This document shows positions 46,739 to 58,846 of a stretch of DNA of 64,000 nucleotides, in pieces. Origin of the DNA: Scytalidium lignicola (taxonomy: Eukaryota; Ascomycota; Leotiomycetes); assembly GCA_002812745.2 (NCBI GenBank), contig NCSJ02000040.1, positions 124,001 through 188,000 of the forward strand. The letters run 5' to 3'. The stretch's first letter is position 1. Each line of letters begins with the position of its first letter. Under the pieces are notes generated by a model that made no database searches, was not told where the DNA came from, and was given only the letters and a program-made list of their open reading frames with translations. The position numbers were made by a program, and so were the translations under genes.

Positions 46739-47600
46739 TGTCGTGAGTGTCAAAATTGTTGGTGGGCGAGTTACGTTGCCTTACGTTGCCTTACGCTGCC
46801 TCAAAAGTCTCAAGAGAGTTTGAAAGCGATCAAACCCGTTTTTGTTGCAGAGTTTTCTAGCTATTATGAACACGCTAAGCTAGTTCCACATTGTATGTAT
46901 GTAATACATATTACGATAAAATCGATTCAAGGTATGGAGACACATGTTAAAGTGATCACTAGGGCCCTTTTTTTCCTACGGGTATTAGTTATGGTGGGAA
47001 TGCGAAATTTGCTTATGTCAATGAGGTTCCTTGCAGACAACGAATCATACATCCTGAATTAGACAAATTAGGGAGCTACTAAGGTATTGTCTGATGTTGA
47101 AATATCGAGTTAGGCAATTGCAAGCAGGATTTGTCTAGGAAATAATGGGGGAAACGGAGAAGAGCGTTGGCAGGGCTGATAAATGCATGGGCGTAGGGAT
47201 TGAAGCGGACATGTCCGTCTACTTATCGTTATCACTCAAGGCAAAGGACGCTAATTGGCTGTTAAGTAAAGGCAACTACTCATTGCTTTAGAAAAGAATA
47301 TAAACTTATTAAGTTAATGATACTGTCGGTGCACTACCGGGTGATATACTAGTTGTGTTTGATGGTTGATTAATTGTGAAGGTGGTGGGGGTGGAGCTGT
47401 AGCCACAGTTGTAGAGGAATCAATTAAGCACTGTGCCATACAATTTATATGCCGGCTGCGCTCTGACTTTCTGACAAAGACCGAAAACTGCGTTGATACG
47501 AAACGATTAATGATTCGCAATTATTGCTTTATTGATGGCTCAGGTTAAGGGTCTTGCCTAGAGGCTGCTTGATTCGCTTCAAAAGTTGACTTTAGAACCA
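46739..47600. other. intergenic, no gene supported
   Basis: Includes three 10-bp repeats (TTACGTTGCC twice, then TTACGCTGCC) at 46771-46800 and the family-3 fragment at 47324. The frame 46721-47062 has no recognised domain. Confidence 0.35.
47324..47400 (-). mobile_element. family-3 repeat fragment
   Basis: Starts TGTCGGTGCACTACCGG, the reverse complement of the family-3 right end. It has an internal deletion relative to 44719 and fades after the GGTGGTGGGGGTGGAGCTG stretch. Confidence 0.65.
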
Positions 47601-50600
47601 TTACATATATAAACTTGCAACAGCAGTAATATCCCTCTTGATCATCTCCTGACACGTCTGCATCTTGGTAAAGAGATCTGGATCTCCAATGATTCTAGCT
47701 GCATTCTTCACTTCTCGGCAAGTTTCATCCAATCTTGTAATAACTCTTACAATAGTCCCCTCAAGTACATCGGTAAGATCAGTGATGTTCTTGAAACTCA
47801 TACCTCTAGCCCATTCGTAGACAACTTCCATGAGACCAAATCGAGGTCGAGATACGAAATCATTAGAATCATCCGCAGAGAGTATTACTTGGTGATAAGT
47901 CTGACGTTCGTTGACTTTTTCTGATATCTCAATTATGGTTTTCATTCCCGCTTCGAGATTGCTTGTTAAGTTAGGTACCATATCTGTCTTTTCTTGAAAA
48001 ACAAAGGCCGAGAGTAGGGCTACTATTTCTGCTGGTTCATAGGCTGCAAGCACATTGTCAAGAATGAGTTCTGTTAAGACAAGCTCATCTGCTGAATGAA
48101 TCTTGACACAGTTAGCAAAATACAATGAGCGCTCAGGAGAGCAGGATTACCTCGCAAGCTACTTTGCCCTTCAATTGAACCCGGGAACCTTCATCGATAA
48201 ACTCTAGGTTCTTCAGAACCTGTATTCGCTGCTCGTAATCAGGAAGCAGTTGGAGATTTTGATCTGACATTAACTGCCTGAGTTGAGAGATATTCTCCTT
48301 GATGATCCATTCGTCATGTCGCATGGCAAACTAAAATAGTTAGCAGATATCATATTTTAATGAGACGTTGAGCTTACATGTTTGAGAAATTGTGGGCATT
48401 GAAGACAATTTCCTGTCTGGGAAGCCTTAGCTTGCTCTGACCGACGGTTAATAAGATCTCGCAACTGCAGCTCTTTAATACGGGATAGATCTAGCTCATC
48501 CCAAACATCAGGTTCCCAAGAATTGCATATTCTTGCAAGCTCCTTCATCGCAGCTTGATAAGGTTCACCGCCTTCAAACATGCCAGGTATGACATCCTTT
48601 ACGATTGTCTTCGTAAGACTCTGAAGGTCACTAACAGGTATATAGAGCGTCTTTGTGGAAATGTGTTTCTTTGACTGAGGTAGCTTTGTAAACATCCCAC
48701 GATACTTTGGTAAATACGGGAGTAAATCTGTGGAGTCTCTTTGATCTCTTCGGGTTTTTATCTCCAGAACATGAACAGTAGGTGCTTGACCTGTAGTAGC
48801 TCCTTCACGAAGTAAAATACCAGGAGTCCGAATGCCATCTCTGTTATACACAACCAACCGTCTAGGTGTAAATAATCTACGACCAACAGGAGTTGCTAAT
48901 AACCCAAGGTGCAGATCATGTGTCAACTGCATAAAGTCCTTGGCAGCATCATGACAGAGTTCTAAATCTTGATCACAGATATCACACTGTTCTCTTTTGA
49001 ATTTCGCTAAGTCTGCCTCAGAGAGCTTGACTTGCTTCTCATGTTCCGGTAAAAGTTGCTGTGTAGCATGTTCACTGAAGCTCCGCTTTATCATCTCCTC
49101 GATTTTCAGTGCTTCAACTCGGAGAAGATTTAGGATCATATTGTAAGTTAATCTAAATTGTGAACGTAGTTTCGATGGCTCTCCAAGTATCATTTGGCGA
49201 AGTTCTGAAACTGGTGGGGCTTCGCCACCACCAGGAGCTACTATAATGACGGAGCCCACAGTATCCAAACCTCGACGTCCAGCTCGCCCTGCCATTTGAG
49301 TATATTCTCCAGGGAGAAGATTTCTGAAGGCATGGCCATCATGCTTACGATAGCCAGAGAATACAACAGTCCGAGTAGGTAGATTCAGACCCATAGCGAA
49401 TGTTTCTGTTGCAAACAAGACTTTCACCAAAGTTTGTGCAAAGAGCATTTCTACAATCTCTTTCACTATAGGAAGTAAACCACCGTGGTGTACAGCAATT
49501 CCTCGACCTAGCATGTCACGTAGACGAACAATCTGAGGTAATATCCTGTCCTCTGGTCTAAGCCTTGCTACGGATTTCTCGATAACCATATGAATAGTAC
49601 TCTTCTCAGCCGCGGTGCAAAAGTCTTGATTGCTGAGGGCATCGGCATTCTCCTCGCATCGCTTCTTGGAGAAAACGAAAATACAGGCTGGAAGTAAGCT
49701 TTCCTTTCTCAGGAATTGTACAAGATGGACCCATAAATTTTTATCTTGTGCGGCTGTAGTTCGGCCACCAGGTTTGCCGGTTCTTCCCATGTGTCCTGGT
49801 GTATGACTCGCTCGGGGAGGTCCTCCACGACCGCGCTGTTGAGCACCTCCACGTTGCTGGCCACCTCCTCTTTGGCCACCCCTCTGGGGCTGTCCTCGTC
49901 CTCGTTGATTTCCCCTTCCACGAGAATCAGAATTGCTTTGCAGTGGAAACGCTTTAACTTTATCTCTTCCCGACAAGACATCATTAGCATCTTTCCAGCC
50001 CTTCTCAATAAATCTCTTTTCAGCATCAACAATTTTGAAGATGCCTTTGTCTGCCCAAAGGTAATGCTCCAGCGGGACTGGTCTTTTTGAAGTCGAAATA
50101 ACATAGATATCCTTCTTCTTTGTTCTACCAATCCAAGAAGCAAACTCATGAGTGTTTGGCACTGTAGCTGATAGTAGAATCAATGTTACGTGCTCGGGCA
50201 GCATGATGATAACCTCTTCCCAAACAACACCTCGTTCAAGATCATTAACGTAATGGACTTCGTCAAATATCACAAACTCCACATCTCGAATAAGGTCAGC
50301 TCCTCTATAAAGCATACTGCGTAAGATCTCAGTTGTCATGATGAGACAACTTGCCTCAGGATTGATCTGAACGTCTCCAGTCAAAATACCCACTTCGTCA
50401 AAAACTTGCCGAAAATCTCTAAACTTTTGGTTACTTAAAGCTTTGATAGGCGATGTGTAAATAGCCTTCGTCATGTGCTTAGCAGCTAGAGCAATGGCAT
50501 ACTCTGCGACGACCGTTTTCCCTGCAGAAGTATGTGCTGCAACAAATACAGAATCTCCACTTTCCAGATGATAAACTGCTTCCTTCTGGAATGTATCCAG

Positions 50601-51588
50601 CTCGAATGGCCATTCTCGTGCCATATCGGGAACCAGTTCATGAAAGTTCGGTATGTCCCTCTTAACATCAATCATATGTGCCCATTCTCGTCCTCCTCGT
50701 CTAGCACTTGACGCTGCCAGTGCACTATGTGGTTCTAAAGCCGGAAATTCAACTGGAAGCATCAAGTCGATATCGTCTTCCTCATTATCTTCTTCTGCAT
50801 CAGGGGTTTCCATGCTACCATTCTCACCAGTTGCTTCAGCACCACCAGGGTTATCAGCTAGCTCCTCGTCCAACATCTGCTCAACATCTTCAGCATCCTG
50901 TCCTTGGACATCTTCCTTCTTTATATCAAAGTTCAAACCTCGACTAAGACCAGGTGCAATCTCTAATAGACCACCTTCACTGATGTTAATGATTTTCTCG
51001 AGTTTAGAAGTCCCGCTCGCCGTTATGCTCCCTGCTCGTAAAGCTTGTTCATCAAGCGCTGCAGCAGCTTCAACACCTTCAAGTCCACCAGGCGCAAATG
51101 GAAAGAAACCAGCAGCACCGCGGACAAAGTCAGCTCTATTTGCAGGCTTCCGCAAAAAAGAGGTCGAATTCTTTGCAGTGGAACTATTGGCTGGTACTGT
51201 AACTTCCTTATAACCAGTGACTTTTCCATCTAAGCCCTCTCGAGTAAACCGTGTGATTGTTCGTGTCTGGGTGGGAGCAAGTTTGAATAAGCTAACGTAA
51301 TCTGGTGGTATTTCCCATCGTCTGTGATAGCTCGTCAGCACAGCTCGAGGTTGATACTGAGTGTAATATTCACTGTTGTAATTTGTTGAGCCAATCTGTC
51401 GAAAAGGAAGTGGCAGGAGTCAGATATTTCTGCTTCAATTCACGCTTTAAACTTTCTCGATCTGGTTTTATTCGTTTTCGCGGTCGTTGTTCTTCCAAGA
51501 TATGGTCAATCCAATCGTCGTCTGCATCGTCAAGAGTTTTAGAGGCTAGATTGACCCTTTCTAAAGCCTCGACGAGATCTGGGACCAT
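47601..51588 (-). CDS. SKI2: SKI2-like superkiller RNA helicase, 1279 aa
   Basis: Four exons (51374-51588, 48378-51321, 48151-48330, 47601-48101); introns 51322-51373, 48331-48377 and 48102-48150 are GT-AG, and the sum is 3840 nt. Helicase motifs: AHTSAGKT (about residue 331), FDEVHY, LSATVPN, FATETFAMGLNLPTRTVV and YTQMAGRAGRRGLDTVG. An N-terminal SKI-type segment (TREGLDGKVTGYKEVTVPAN) and the C-terminal DSHCT domain (CVKIHSADELVLTELILDN, VYEWARGMSFKNIT) identify SKI2 rather than MTR4. An RG-rich insert (GRGNQRGRGQPQRGG and following) lies between the two RecA lobes. SKI2 works with SKI3/SKI8 to feed cytosolic mRNA to the exosome. Its intactness marks this part as core genome. Confidence 0.95.
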
Positions 51589-51964
51589 TGTAGTCAGCTC
51601 AACTTATCTTACTGCTTGTCCAGGCAAATATGTCGCGGTATTTATTCGCTACTTATTCGAGGTTTGCAGATATTCGACATCATAGAAATAAGCGAGTGTA
51701 GAGAGCAGGTGGTTTACTGCCGTTTGGCACCGCCTTCCGTAAAAAAACTAGTATAGTTTACACATGACCATGTCAATAGTCCTGTTGCGCTATTTGTTAC
51801 GTGTAGCACCTTCAATACGTTCGCGATTCTGGAGATAGATACAATCAATCATCTCTTATAATACTGNAAAAAGGTTCCGCAACTTAGATGTCAGATATTG
51901 GTGCTTATGTAACCACCCGGTATTTGAAGAGTTTTCTCTCCTTACCCCTCCTTTCCACAAACTA
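51589..51964. other. SKI2 upstream region, no gene seen
   Basis: Promoter side of SKI2; an N beside an A run at 51867. Confidence 0.35.
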
Positions 51965-52092
51965 CAGTACCGTAGCAAGTAACGTCGGTAATTCCAGGTC
52001 TACCAGGACACCGAGACACCTCCCCACCAAATCATCAAGCCTACTAACACTACCATCTTCAAATATTTATTTTTCAACCAAAACACGTCACA

Positions 52093-53583
52093 ATGCCAAA
52101 ATAAATTGATCCACGTCAAGAAGGACGAGTCGTTCTTGCTATAAACGCGATGAAAACTCAAAAAATCACGTCTGTTCGAAAAGTAGCATATACTTTTGAT
52201 GTACCTACTAGCACATTGCATGCACGCCTTCATAACCGTGTTCAAGAGTTGACTACCTATATGTTGGAAAGATACAATATACGCAGGCACACAGTATGTA
52301 GTACTGGGTGTACATACAAGGCTTCACTCCACTTCTGTAAAGAATCAAGTCGTCAACTCCATTTATACATTGCAACATATATTAAAAGCTATAGAATGAG
52401 TCAACTTGAGGAAGAATCACTTGTACAGTGGATATTTTCTATGGGCAAACGAGGATTACCCCCTAGACCTTCAAGTGTACAGTCAATAGCTAATCTTTTG
52501 ATTGCTGTGTATGGTGAACCTTCTCCTCATCTTGTAGGCCAAAACTGGTTTGGAGACTTTCTCAAACGACATCCAGAGTTGACCACCAAATATGTACATC
52601 GGTATAATTATAAACGTGCCAAATGCGAAGATTGAAAGCTTATTCAAGAGTAGTTTGACAATGTAATAGTTACGAAAGTGTAATATGGGATTCTGGATGA
52701 GAATATCTGCAATTTTGATGAGACAGGTTTTATTATGAGTATTATTGCCTTTACTAAAGTGGTTACATCTTCTGATTGTTATAGCAAACCTCCACTTTTA
52801 GAACTTGGCAATAAAGAGTAAGTAATAACAATTGAATCAGTTAATGCTTGTAGTTAGGCTTTACTACCTTTAATTGTATTCAAAAGAAAGGTCTCACTCC
52901 TTGGATGATATGACAACTTGCTACAAGATTGGAGAATTGCTGTCAATGATAATGGATGGACAAATAATGCAATTGGCTTTGACTGGCTCCAAAAAACCTT
53001 TGATCCATTCAGCAAAGCTAAGCTTAAAGGCCACGAGCGGAGACCCCATACGGAGACCCCTCTACCCCAGATTCCCCACACTTTACCACAGTATATATAG
53101 TAGTAGCTATCGTAGTTACTATAATCAAGCCTCACCTTGCCATTTGATTGGTTGGTTGTTGCTCAGATACACTTTACGGCCATACGGCGACCGCACCTAC
53201 ACTCCCATATCGCTACCGTATGTAGCCAACCGTACATACGATCGTATCCCATCACACTACACCTACTGGAGTTGCGTTTACCTAACTTGTAAAAGGGTGT
53301 CAGATGGTCATGCACAACGTGATATTTTTGGCTAAAGAAGTGGGGGAACTGAAGGCTGTCAACTAATCAATACGACAAAAAGCTAAAAGATCTAGAAAGC
53401 AAATAGCTCATAAAAGCTCCTTGACAGCACAGGAGGCTCAAGAGATTGTTGAATCAAGTGCAATTGCTCAAGAGGTGGTGGAGGTAGCAAATCCAGAGGG
53501 TGTAGTACAAACTTTGCTAGCACCACAGCGACGGCCACCCAAGTGCTCAGGGTGTGGAAGCACAAATTTAGCTAGCAATTAGA
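52093..53583 (+). pseudogene. broken pogo-type DDE1 transposase
   Basis: Reads MPK then a stop, then IDPRQEGRVVLAINAMKT, the CENP-B HTH (VRKVAYTFDVPTSTLHARL), the second HTH (EESLVQWIFSMGKRGLPPRP, WFGDFLKRHPEL), and the first DDE Asp region ICNFDETGF. A core of poor quality follows with several stops, up to NDNGWTNNAIGFDWL. Around 53031-53291 an unrelated ~261-bp piece is inserted. The tail RSRKQIAHKSSLTAQEAQEI and CSGCGS match pogo C-termini. Not functional. Confidence 0.8.
53031..53291. repeat. inserted segment inside the pogo transposase
   Basis: Homology to the transposase stops at KLKG and resumes near SDGH. The intervening ~261 bp is flanked by AAAGG on both sides (53026-53030, 53292-53296), suggesting an insertion with 5-bp duplication. 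No family recognised. Confidence 0.4.
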
Positions 53584-53693
53584 TATATCGCAATATAATT
53601 GTTTTGTGGTTAACTACAGTATTTGGTGTAGTTCATTGAAATGGTGAGGAGGGTGGGCCGGTAGCCCGGGAATTACGTTACTGTACAGTACTG

Positions 53694-55462
53694 CCGTCGC
53701 TGTCACGCTTGACATGCACACTAGGTCTATGCGCTCACTTACCTTCTTGTCTTTACCTGTCTTCCACTCGTCCACATAGCCACAGCTGTGTTATTACCGA
53801 CACCAGAGGTTGTGGGAACATTAGGGACGGCAGTATGAGGAGTAAATTGACAATTGTTACGTCAACGGCATCTCTATAAATACTGATTGCTGGTTTCAAA
53901 GCTAGAGTAACTTGGAGCCCGCCACGACTAATCACTAATCCATCATGGTATGATTCAAAAGGCGAGGTTTTATGGTTTCAATTTCACGTGTGAGGTGCTC
54001 ATCCTCTGCGTCTTATCATTGTCCCAAGTTGACAAGCGATTCTTCATTCTTACGGTGACTCTGGTAGAAAAGGGCAACGATTATTGGGATAAATAATCCG
54101 GCAGAGATCACTTGAAATCTCACCAGGGTCTCTTTTCAGCTAGTCAGGGATAGGAAAACAGTCTTATTAATTGTAGATTCAAGCAAATGTCCCTCATTCA
54201 TGGCTTGAGAATAATCTTGTACCTGGCTTGCTATGCGAAGCACGTTCATTAAACGTACGTGACATCCGCTTGTACACATCCCCGGCCGAGCCTTAATTAT
54301 CTTCATTAAACTTGGGCTGTATACTACAGTAGTGCTGACGGGGATGATACGGATGGATGGATGAAAAGCAGCCTTGTTGGCCACTGTAGCATCGAAGAAG
54401 CTGCAGTAATGATTGTCGACGAATCATGAAGCCTCCCGTCACAGCCGTAGAAACGCAGATGTCTTGGGATTCGAGTGACTCGTGCGAAAAGGGTGCGTAA
54501 TATCGTAGTTGGGATGGCCTTGAAAAAAACAATAACCATTAATTTTGCTAGAATCCTCGACTAGGCCATATATGACTATTATAATAACTTTACCTCTCAT
54601 TTCTTTTCTAACGCTCCGTGTAAAGACTGCATAAGTTTGCAGCCTCCGCGGAACTGCAATTGTTTAGCCCTCAACTTCCAAAACACCGTGAAGCAGCATA
54701 CTCTAAATCCTTGTCGCCACAAAATGCTAGCAAGCATCTTGGAAGGAGGGCCTGGAGCCAGTGGTCCCGCAAGTGATAATCTACGCGCCTAGAAGAACGC
54801 GGTTTTGTGGCGATGAAGCACCGCAGCCTATCGTACCCCATTGTGGAAGCTGACAGTCTTCCAGTGTCCCACATAGAAACACAGGAACTTGCTCAATTAG
54901 GGTGGACAAATGCAGAAGCAGGTCCCACAGAGCAGCTACAGCATATCTAGAGGCCGGCATTTCAGGCTGTTCCTCCTGTGAATGCGGTAGAGCCTGCCAT
55001 CTGATGATCGTCGTGCCTAAATGCGGAAGTATCGATCCGTATCACCTACCAAGGTCCCTTTCTCCTTTCCCCTTCGTTGGCAGCCGAAGTTGCTGTCTGA
55101 TTGATCTCACCGGGTTGATGAAAACTGGTCAAATAAGTGTTCGCTTATGGTGAGGGGAACTGTGCAAACAGATTCATCTCCTTGAGCCAGCCTAGATTCT
55201 TGAGCTTAGAAGTATGTGAGGAGACAATAAGCACTTGTGATTCACCCCCCGGTGCTCTCTACTCTTCCACATCGTCCTCGTCTTGGGATGCGTCTCTCGT
55301 AATGGACGTGCTCCATGTTGTGGAGTGAAGGTGATAGTAACTTTTGCGGAAGAGGTTGGAGATGGAGGTTGGCTGAGCTATATATATGTGCAGGTTGAGC
55401 CCAGGCCGCTTGCCGTATTGCACCATCTCCTCTCTCTATTCCGTGCTCGAACTGCTGTAATC
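53694..55462. other. intergenic, 1.8 kb, no gene supported
   Basis: Small open frames on both strands (54136-54384, 54293-54539, 54671-54874, 54902-55153) show no recognised domain or consistent homology. A TATA-like CTATATATATG at 55378-55388 lies ~75 nt upstream of the next start. Confidence 0.4.
55378..55388 (+). promoter_or_regulatory. TATA-like box of the beta-propeller gene
   Basis: CTATATATATG, about 75 nt before the ATG at 55463. Confidence 0.5.
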
Positions 55463-56893
55463 ATGGCCAAGGCGCGTTCCATTCTTTTCCTCCTGCTAAG
55501 TGCGGCCTTCTCGGCGGCCCAGATCCAGGCTCCTGCCCTTCCTGGTGCCCAGCGAATCGGGCCCTCAGACCGCGTCTACACGGGAGACCAGAGCTCCAAC
55601 ACTATCACCGTCTTCAATCCATACACCAACAAGCTCCTGGGAACCATCACTCTGGGCAGTGAACGTCTCTCCGATGATATTGGTCCCCAGTATGTCAAGG
55701 CCGTCAACTCTCACGGCTTGGGCTTCTCTCGAGATGGCAAGTACATTGTTTCCATCAGTGTGACTACTAACACGGTCACCGTCATCCGCACTCTGGACAA
55801 CAAGATCATGTCGCAGACCAGTGTGTCCCGAGCTCCTCACGAGGCCTTCTTTACTGCCAGTAACACCACTGTGTGGGTTGCTTGCCGTGGAGTTTCGCAG
55901 GTGGACATTGTCGACGGGCTCAGCGGAGGTATTATTGGACATGTTGCTACGGACGATGGACCAAGTAAAGTTTTGTTTAGCCCTGATGGAAAGACTGCCT
56001 ATGTTAATCACATCCGAGCCAACAATCTCAGCATCATTGACGTTGCCTCGAAGACAGAGGTTGATAAGATCACGGGCCTTCCAGACACCTTCTCCTCCGA
56101 CATGATGCTCTCTCCCGACGGAACATCGATCTGGCTTGCTCACAAGATGATTGGTAAGGTCTCCGTCATTGACCTCATTACGAAGAAGATTGTGACTGTC
56201 TTGGATACCGGACTCGAGACCAATCATCCTAACTTTGCCTACATCGATGGTGTCTTACACGGTTTCGTTACCGTTGCTGCATTAAACGAGACTAAGATCT
56301 ACCGTCAGCCAAAGGCCAGCGATGTACCTGTCCTTGTGGGAGCTGTTCGGCAGAGTGGAGTTGAGCCTCATGGACTCTGGCCCAGCCCTGATGGAACCAG
56401 GATGTTCGTGGTCAACGAGCACAGCGATACTATAGATGTCATCGATACGGCTACTAAGAAAATCGTCAAGACCGTAGCAGTCGGTCAGGAATCACAAGCT
56501 CTAGTCTACGTCGTTGGCGCAGTTATCTCTGGTGACGGTACTCAAAATCTCGGAAGACAGGGCCTGGATATGCCTCCTGTGGAAAACAAGATCATCCCTG
56601 TGAGAGGTACAAAGGATGGGAGTGCACTGTTGACCGTCAGACAGACGAATGGACTTGACATGGTCCAACTTATCGGACGCAATCTCGAAGTTAATACTAC
56701 ATACGTGATGTCTGCATCCTGCCATGGTTGTAGGGGTGCACAAGTGCCACTCATGAGGTTTACAGGAAACCCAGATAAGTCTGATGGCTGCGCTACCGCA
56801 CCTCAGGTTCTAGGTTTCTTTCTGTTTATGGATGTGTACGATGTCAACTCTGTCATCATCAAGCCTGTGGTCAAAAGAGGTGGTAAACGCTAG
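55463..56893 (+). CDS. secreted YVTN-type beta-propeller protein, 476 aa
   Basis: Single exon. I choose the ATG at 55463 because MAKARSILFLLLSAAFSAAQ is a signal peptide; the frame is open another 60 codons upstream but without sense. Repeated blade motifs of the YVTN/cytochrome-D1 type occur: DRVYTGDQSSNTITVFNP, GKYIVSISVTTNTVTVIRT, GKTAYVNHIRANNLSIIDV, GTSIWLAHKMIGKVSVIDL and GTRMFVVNEHSDTIDVIDT, so about seven blades. A C-terminal extension has two Cys (SCHGCRGAQ). Such proteins are secreted or surface bound; no enzymatic residues can be named. Function unknown. The gene has good codon bias and high GC compared with the flanking DNA. Confidence 0.9.
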   Translation: MAKARSILFLLLSAAFSAAQIQAPALPGAQRIGPSDRVYTGDQSSNTITVFNPYTNKLLGTITLGSERLSDDIGPQYVKAVNSHGLGFSRDGKYIVSISVTTNTVTVIRTLDNKIMSQTSVSRAPHEAFFTASNTTVWVACRGVSQVDIVDGLSGGIIGHVATDDGPSKVLFSPDGKTAYVNHIRANNLSIIDVASKTEVDKITGLPDTFSSDMMLSPDGTSIWLAHKMIGKVSVIDLITKKIVTVLDTGLETNHPNFAYIDGVLHGFVTVAALNETKIYRQPKASDVPVLVGAVRQSGVEPHGLWPSPDGTRMFVVNEHSDTIDVIDTATKKIVKTVAVGQESQALVYVVGAVISGDGTQNLGRQGLDMPPVENKIIPVRGTKDGSALLTVRQTNGLDMVQLIGRNLEVNTTYVMSASCHGCRGAQVPLMRFTGNPDKSDGCATAPQVLGFFLFMDVYDVNSVIIKPVVKRGGKR

Positions 56894-57507
56894 TAAATCT
56901 GAATCCCCTTTTCCACATTCTTTGTATACTAGGATTCGAATTTTTTTCAAAATATAGCCCAACGTAGAACGTTGCAAGGTCTCATATCAGGATATAGAAC
57001 AACGCTGTGATGGTGATCTACTTATCTAACTCATAAAAATTACATTTCTTTTAACTTCGCTATGGAAGCCATTAAATCCCAGCGATATGGCTCCTAACTT
57101 AGGAGTTATCGGTTAGGCAACAAAACATATGAGACCCCTTTGAATACGTCTTGCATCTATAGCAAGACTAAGATTATAACCTATTCTGACCTGAAAAGCT
57201 TTTCACATACTAGAAAATGCATTACCTCGAAGCTATGAGAATCCTAAAAATTGGGCTGACTTAAATCGCCGCCAGAGTTACTTAAATCGCCGCCAAACCG
57301 CCGGTGTCGGAACATGCCCGGACCACCACTCCCCATAGTAATTTGTTAGTAATCTGACTATCCTACCATGTTTTGTAATTAAACACCAAAACGTGTTTTT
57401 CGTAATAACATATTTTGCTATATTGATTTCATAATATGAAGTTGAGGCTATTCATAATATAAAGTTGAGGTTATTCATAATCACTTTAAAGACTACTTTT
57501 ACTTGAA
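56894..57507. other. intergenic, no gene seen
   Basis: Contains a short direct repeat ACTTAAATCGCCGCCA at about 57259-57294 and otherwise AT-rich sequence. Confidence 0.4.
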
Positions 57508-58020
57508 ATGACTACTCGAAATCCATCTTTATGTAGCCTTGCTCCTCCAGAAGTGTTATATAGTGATTTACTTACATTATATGCTTTAATTCAAGTGTTC
57601 GCATGTGTAAACGGATATGCGTTCTGCATTCTTGATTCAAAACCTTGAAAGATGGTTTATACTTGTGATCAAGCTGGAAAATATGATTCTAAAGGCAAAA
57701 AGAATGGTGTTTACCAATCAAAACAGTGTAATTCTGCTACCAAAAAGTGTGATTGCAAAATGAAAGTAGTAGTTAAAAAGGAGGGAAGTGAGTGGAGATT
57801 ACAGGTTATAGAACCTTCACATAACCATGGAGCTTCTGCAGTACTTATAGTACATCCTGTATATAGATTAGCTTCTTTGGCTCCTAGGATTCATATTCAA
57901 ATCATATCTAAAGTGTATTCTGGAATCCCAAATCATCAGATCTTAAATAACCTTCAAATTGAGTACTTACAAGTTCTAATTATTAGAGACAATATTACTA
58001 ATATCATTCAAAAAGAGTAG
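57508..58020 (+). pseudogene. 5' fragment of a MULE/FAR1-like transposase
   Basis: An open frame from 57508 has one in-frame TGA, between DSKP and KMVYTCD, consistent with a CGA codon mutated by C-to-T. The sequence has the FAR1/WRKY-GCM1-like zinc finger CDCKMKVVVKKEGSEW with HNHG, then HPVYRLASLAPRI and GIPNHQILNNL as in fungal Mutator-type transposases. It stops at 58020, before the DDE domain. Not functional. Confidence 0.7.
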
Positions 58021-58550
58021 AGACAGATATTAGCTAGGCAAACACTAATTCAGTAGTTATTGTATGTTTGAATTTAATCCTTTACCTTTAATTTACTAAC
58101 AATTCAAGGTAAAACTTAAGTAACAGGATTTCAAACTAACATATTTAACTAATTTTACTAACAACTTACTTTACTTGTTTTACATCTACCCAAGAGTACT
58201 TGAGTTATACCAACAACACCTTGATATTTTACTAATAGATTACACTTATAAAACCAATTGATTTCACATGTTATTACTTAATATTTATGTTATAACTAAT
58301 GGTAACAAGGTAATATAATTTGGATTAGCATTCCTTTCAGATAAAACCAAGAAAGCATATGATTAAGTTCTAAGTTAATTCTAGGAGATGATAGAATAAT
58401 ACAGTATCATAAAGTTACTTTCTATAGTAACTGATAGAGAGTTAACTCTGATGAAGAGTATTAATATATATTTCCCTAAATCCAATCATTTCCTTTGTAA
58501 GTAATATGTTAATATGAATATATTAGCTAAAACAAAGTAATTCTTCTCTA
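58021..58550. other. AT-rich non-coding sequence
   Basis: Very AT-rich, presumably decayed continuation of the MULE element; nothing readable. Confidence 0.35.
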
Positions 58551-58846
58551 GACTGGCCGATCGGTCCAGACCGGACCAGACCGTGGGTTTTGTGGGGACC
58601 GTTTCGAGACCGTGGTCTGTACGGTCCAGACCGTACAGACCACGGTCTCAAGCCAAAANTTTGAGACCAGACCGTACAGTCTACGGTCTGAAGCTAAAAT
58701 TTTNAGACCAGACCGTGAGATTACGGTCTGGTCTGACAACAAAAGTAGGGACCGTTTCACGTTCTCTCAAAACCTTGAGACCGAACCGTGTGGCTTACGG
58801 TCTCGTCCGGACAGGACCACGGTCCAATGCAACGGTCCGGCCAGTC
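58551..58846. mobile_element. GC-rich palindromic MITE, 296 bp
   Basis: Ends GACTGGCCG and its complement CGGCCAGTC, flanked by TA (58549-58550, 58847-58848). The interior is built from many copies of GACCGT / ACGGTC in both orientations, for example TACGGTCCAGACCGTA, so almost every stretch can fold on another. It is far richer in GC than the surrounding AT desert. Two N calls lie next to A/T runs within it. Confidence 0.75.

Larger units (their letters stand above)
51965..53693 (+). mobile_element. dead pogo/Fot1-like DNA transposon
   Basis: Imperfect inverted ends pair AGTAACGT...AATTCC and CTACC blocks at 51965-52030 with their complement at about 53640-53693. TA precedes the left end. 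It encloses a broken CENP-B/DDE1 transposase (separate entry). Confidence 0.7.

Noticed and set aside
55565..56227. 220-codon minus-strand frame
   Set aside because: Complete antisense shadow of the high-GC beta-propeller gene.
58551..58846. CRISPR-like array
   Set aside because: Repeats are in both orientations without regular spacers, TA-flanked, and the genome is eukaryotic.
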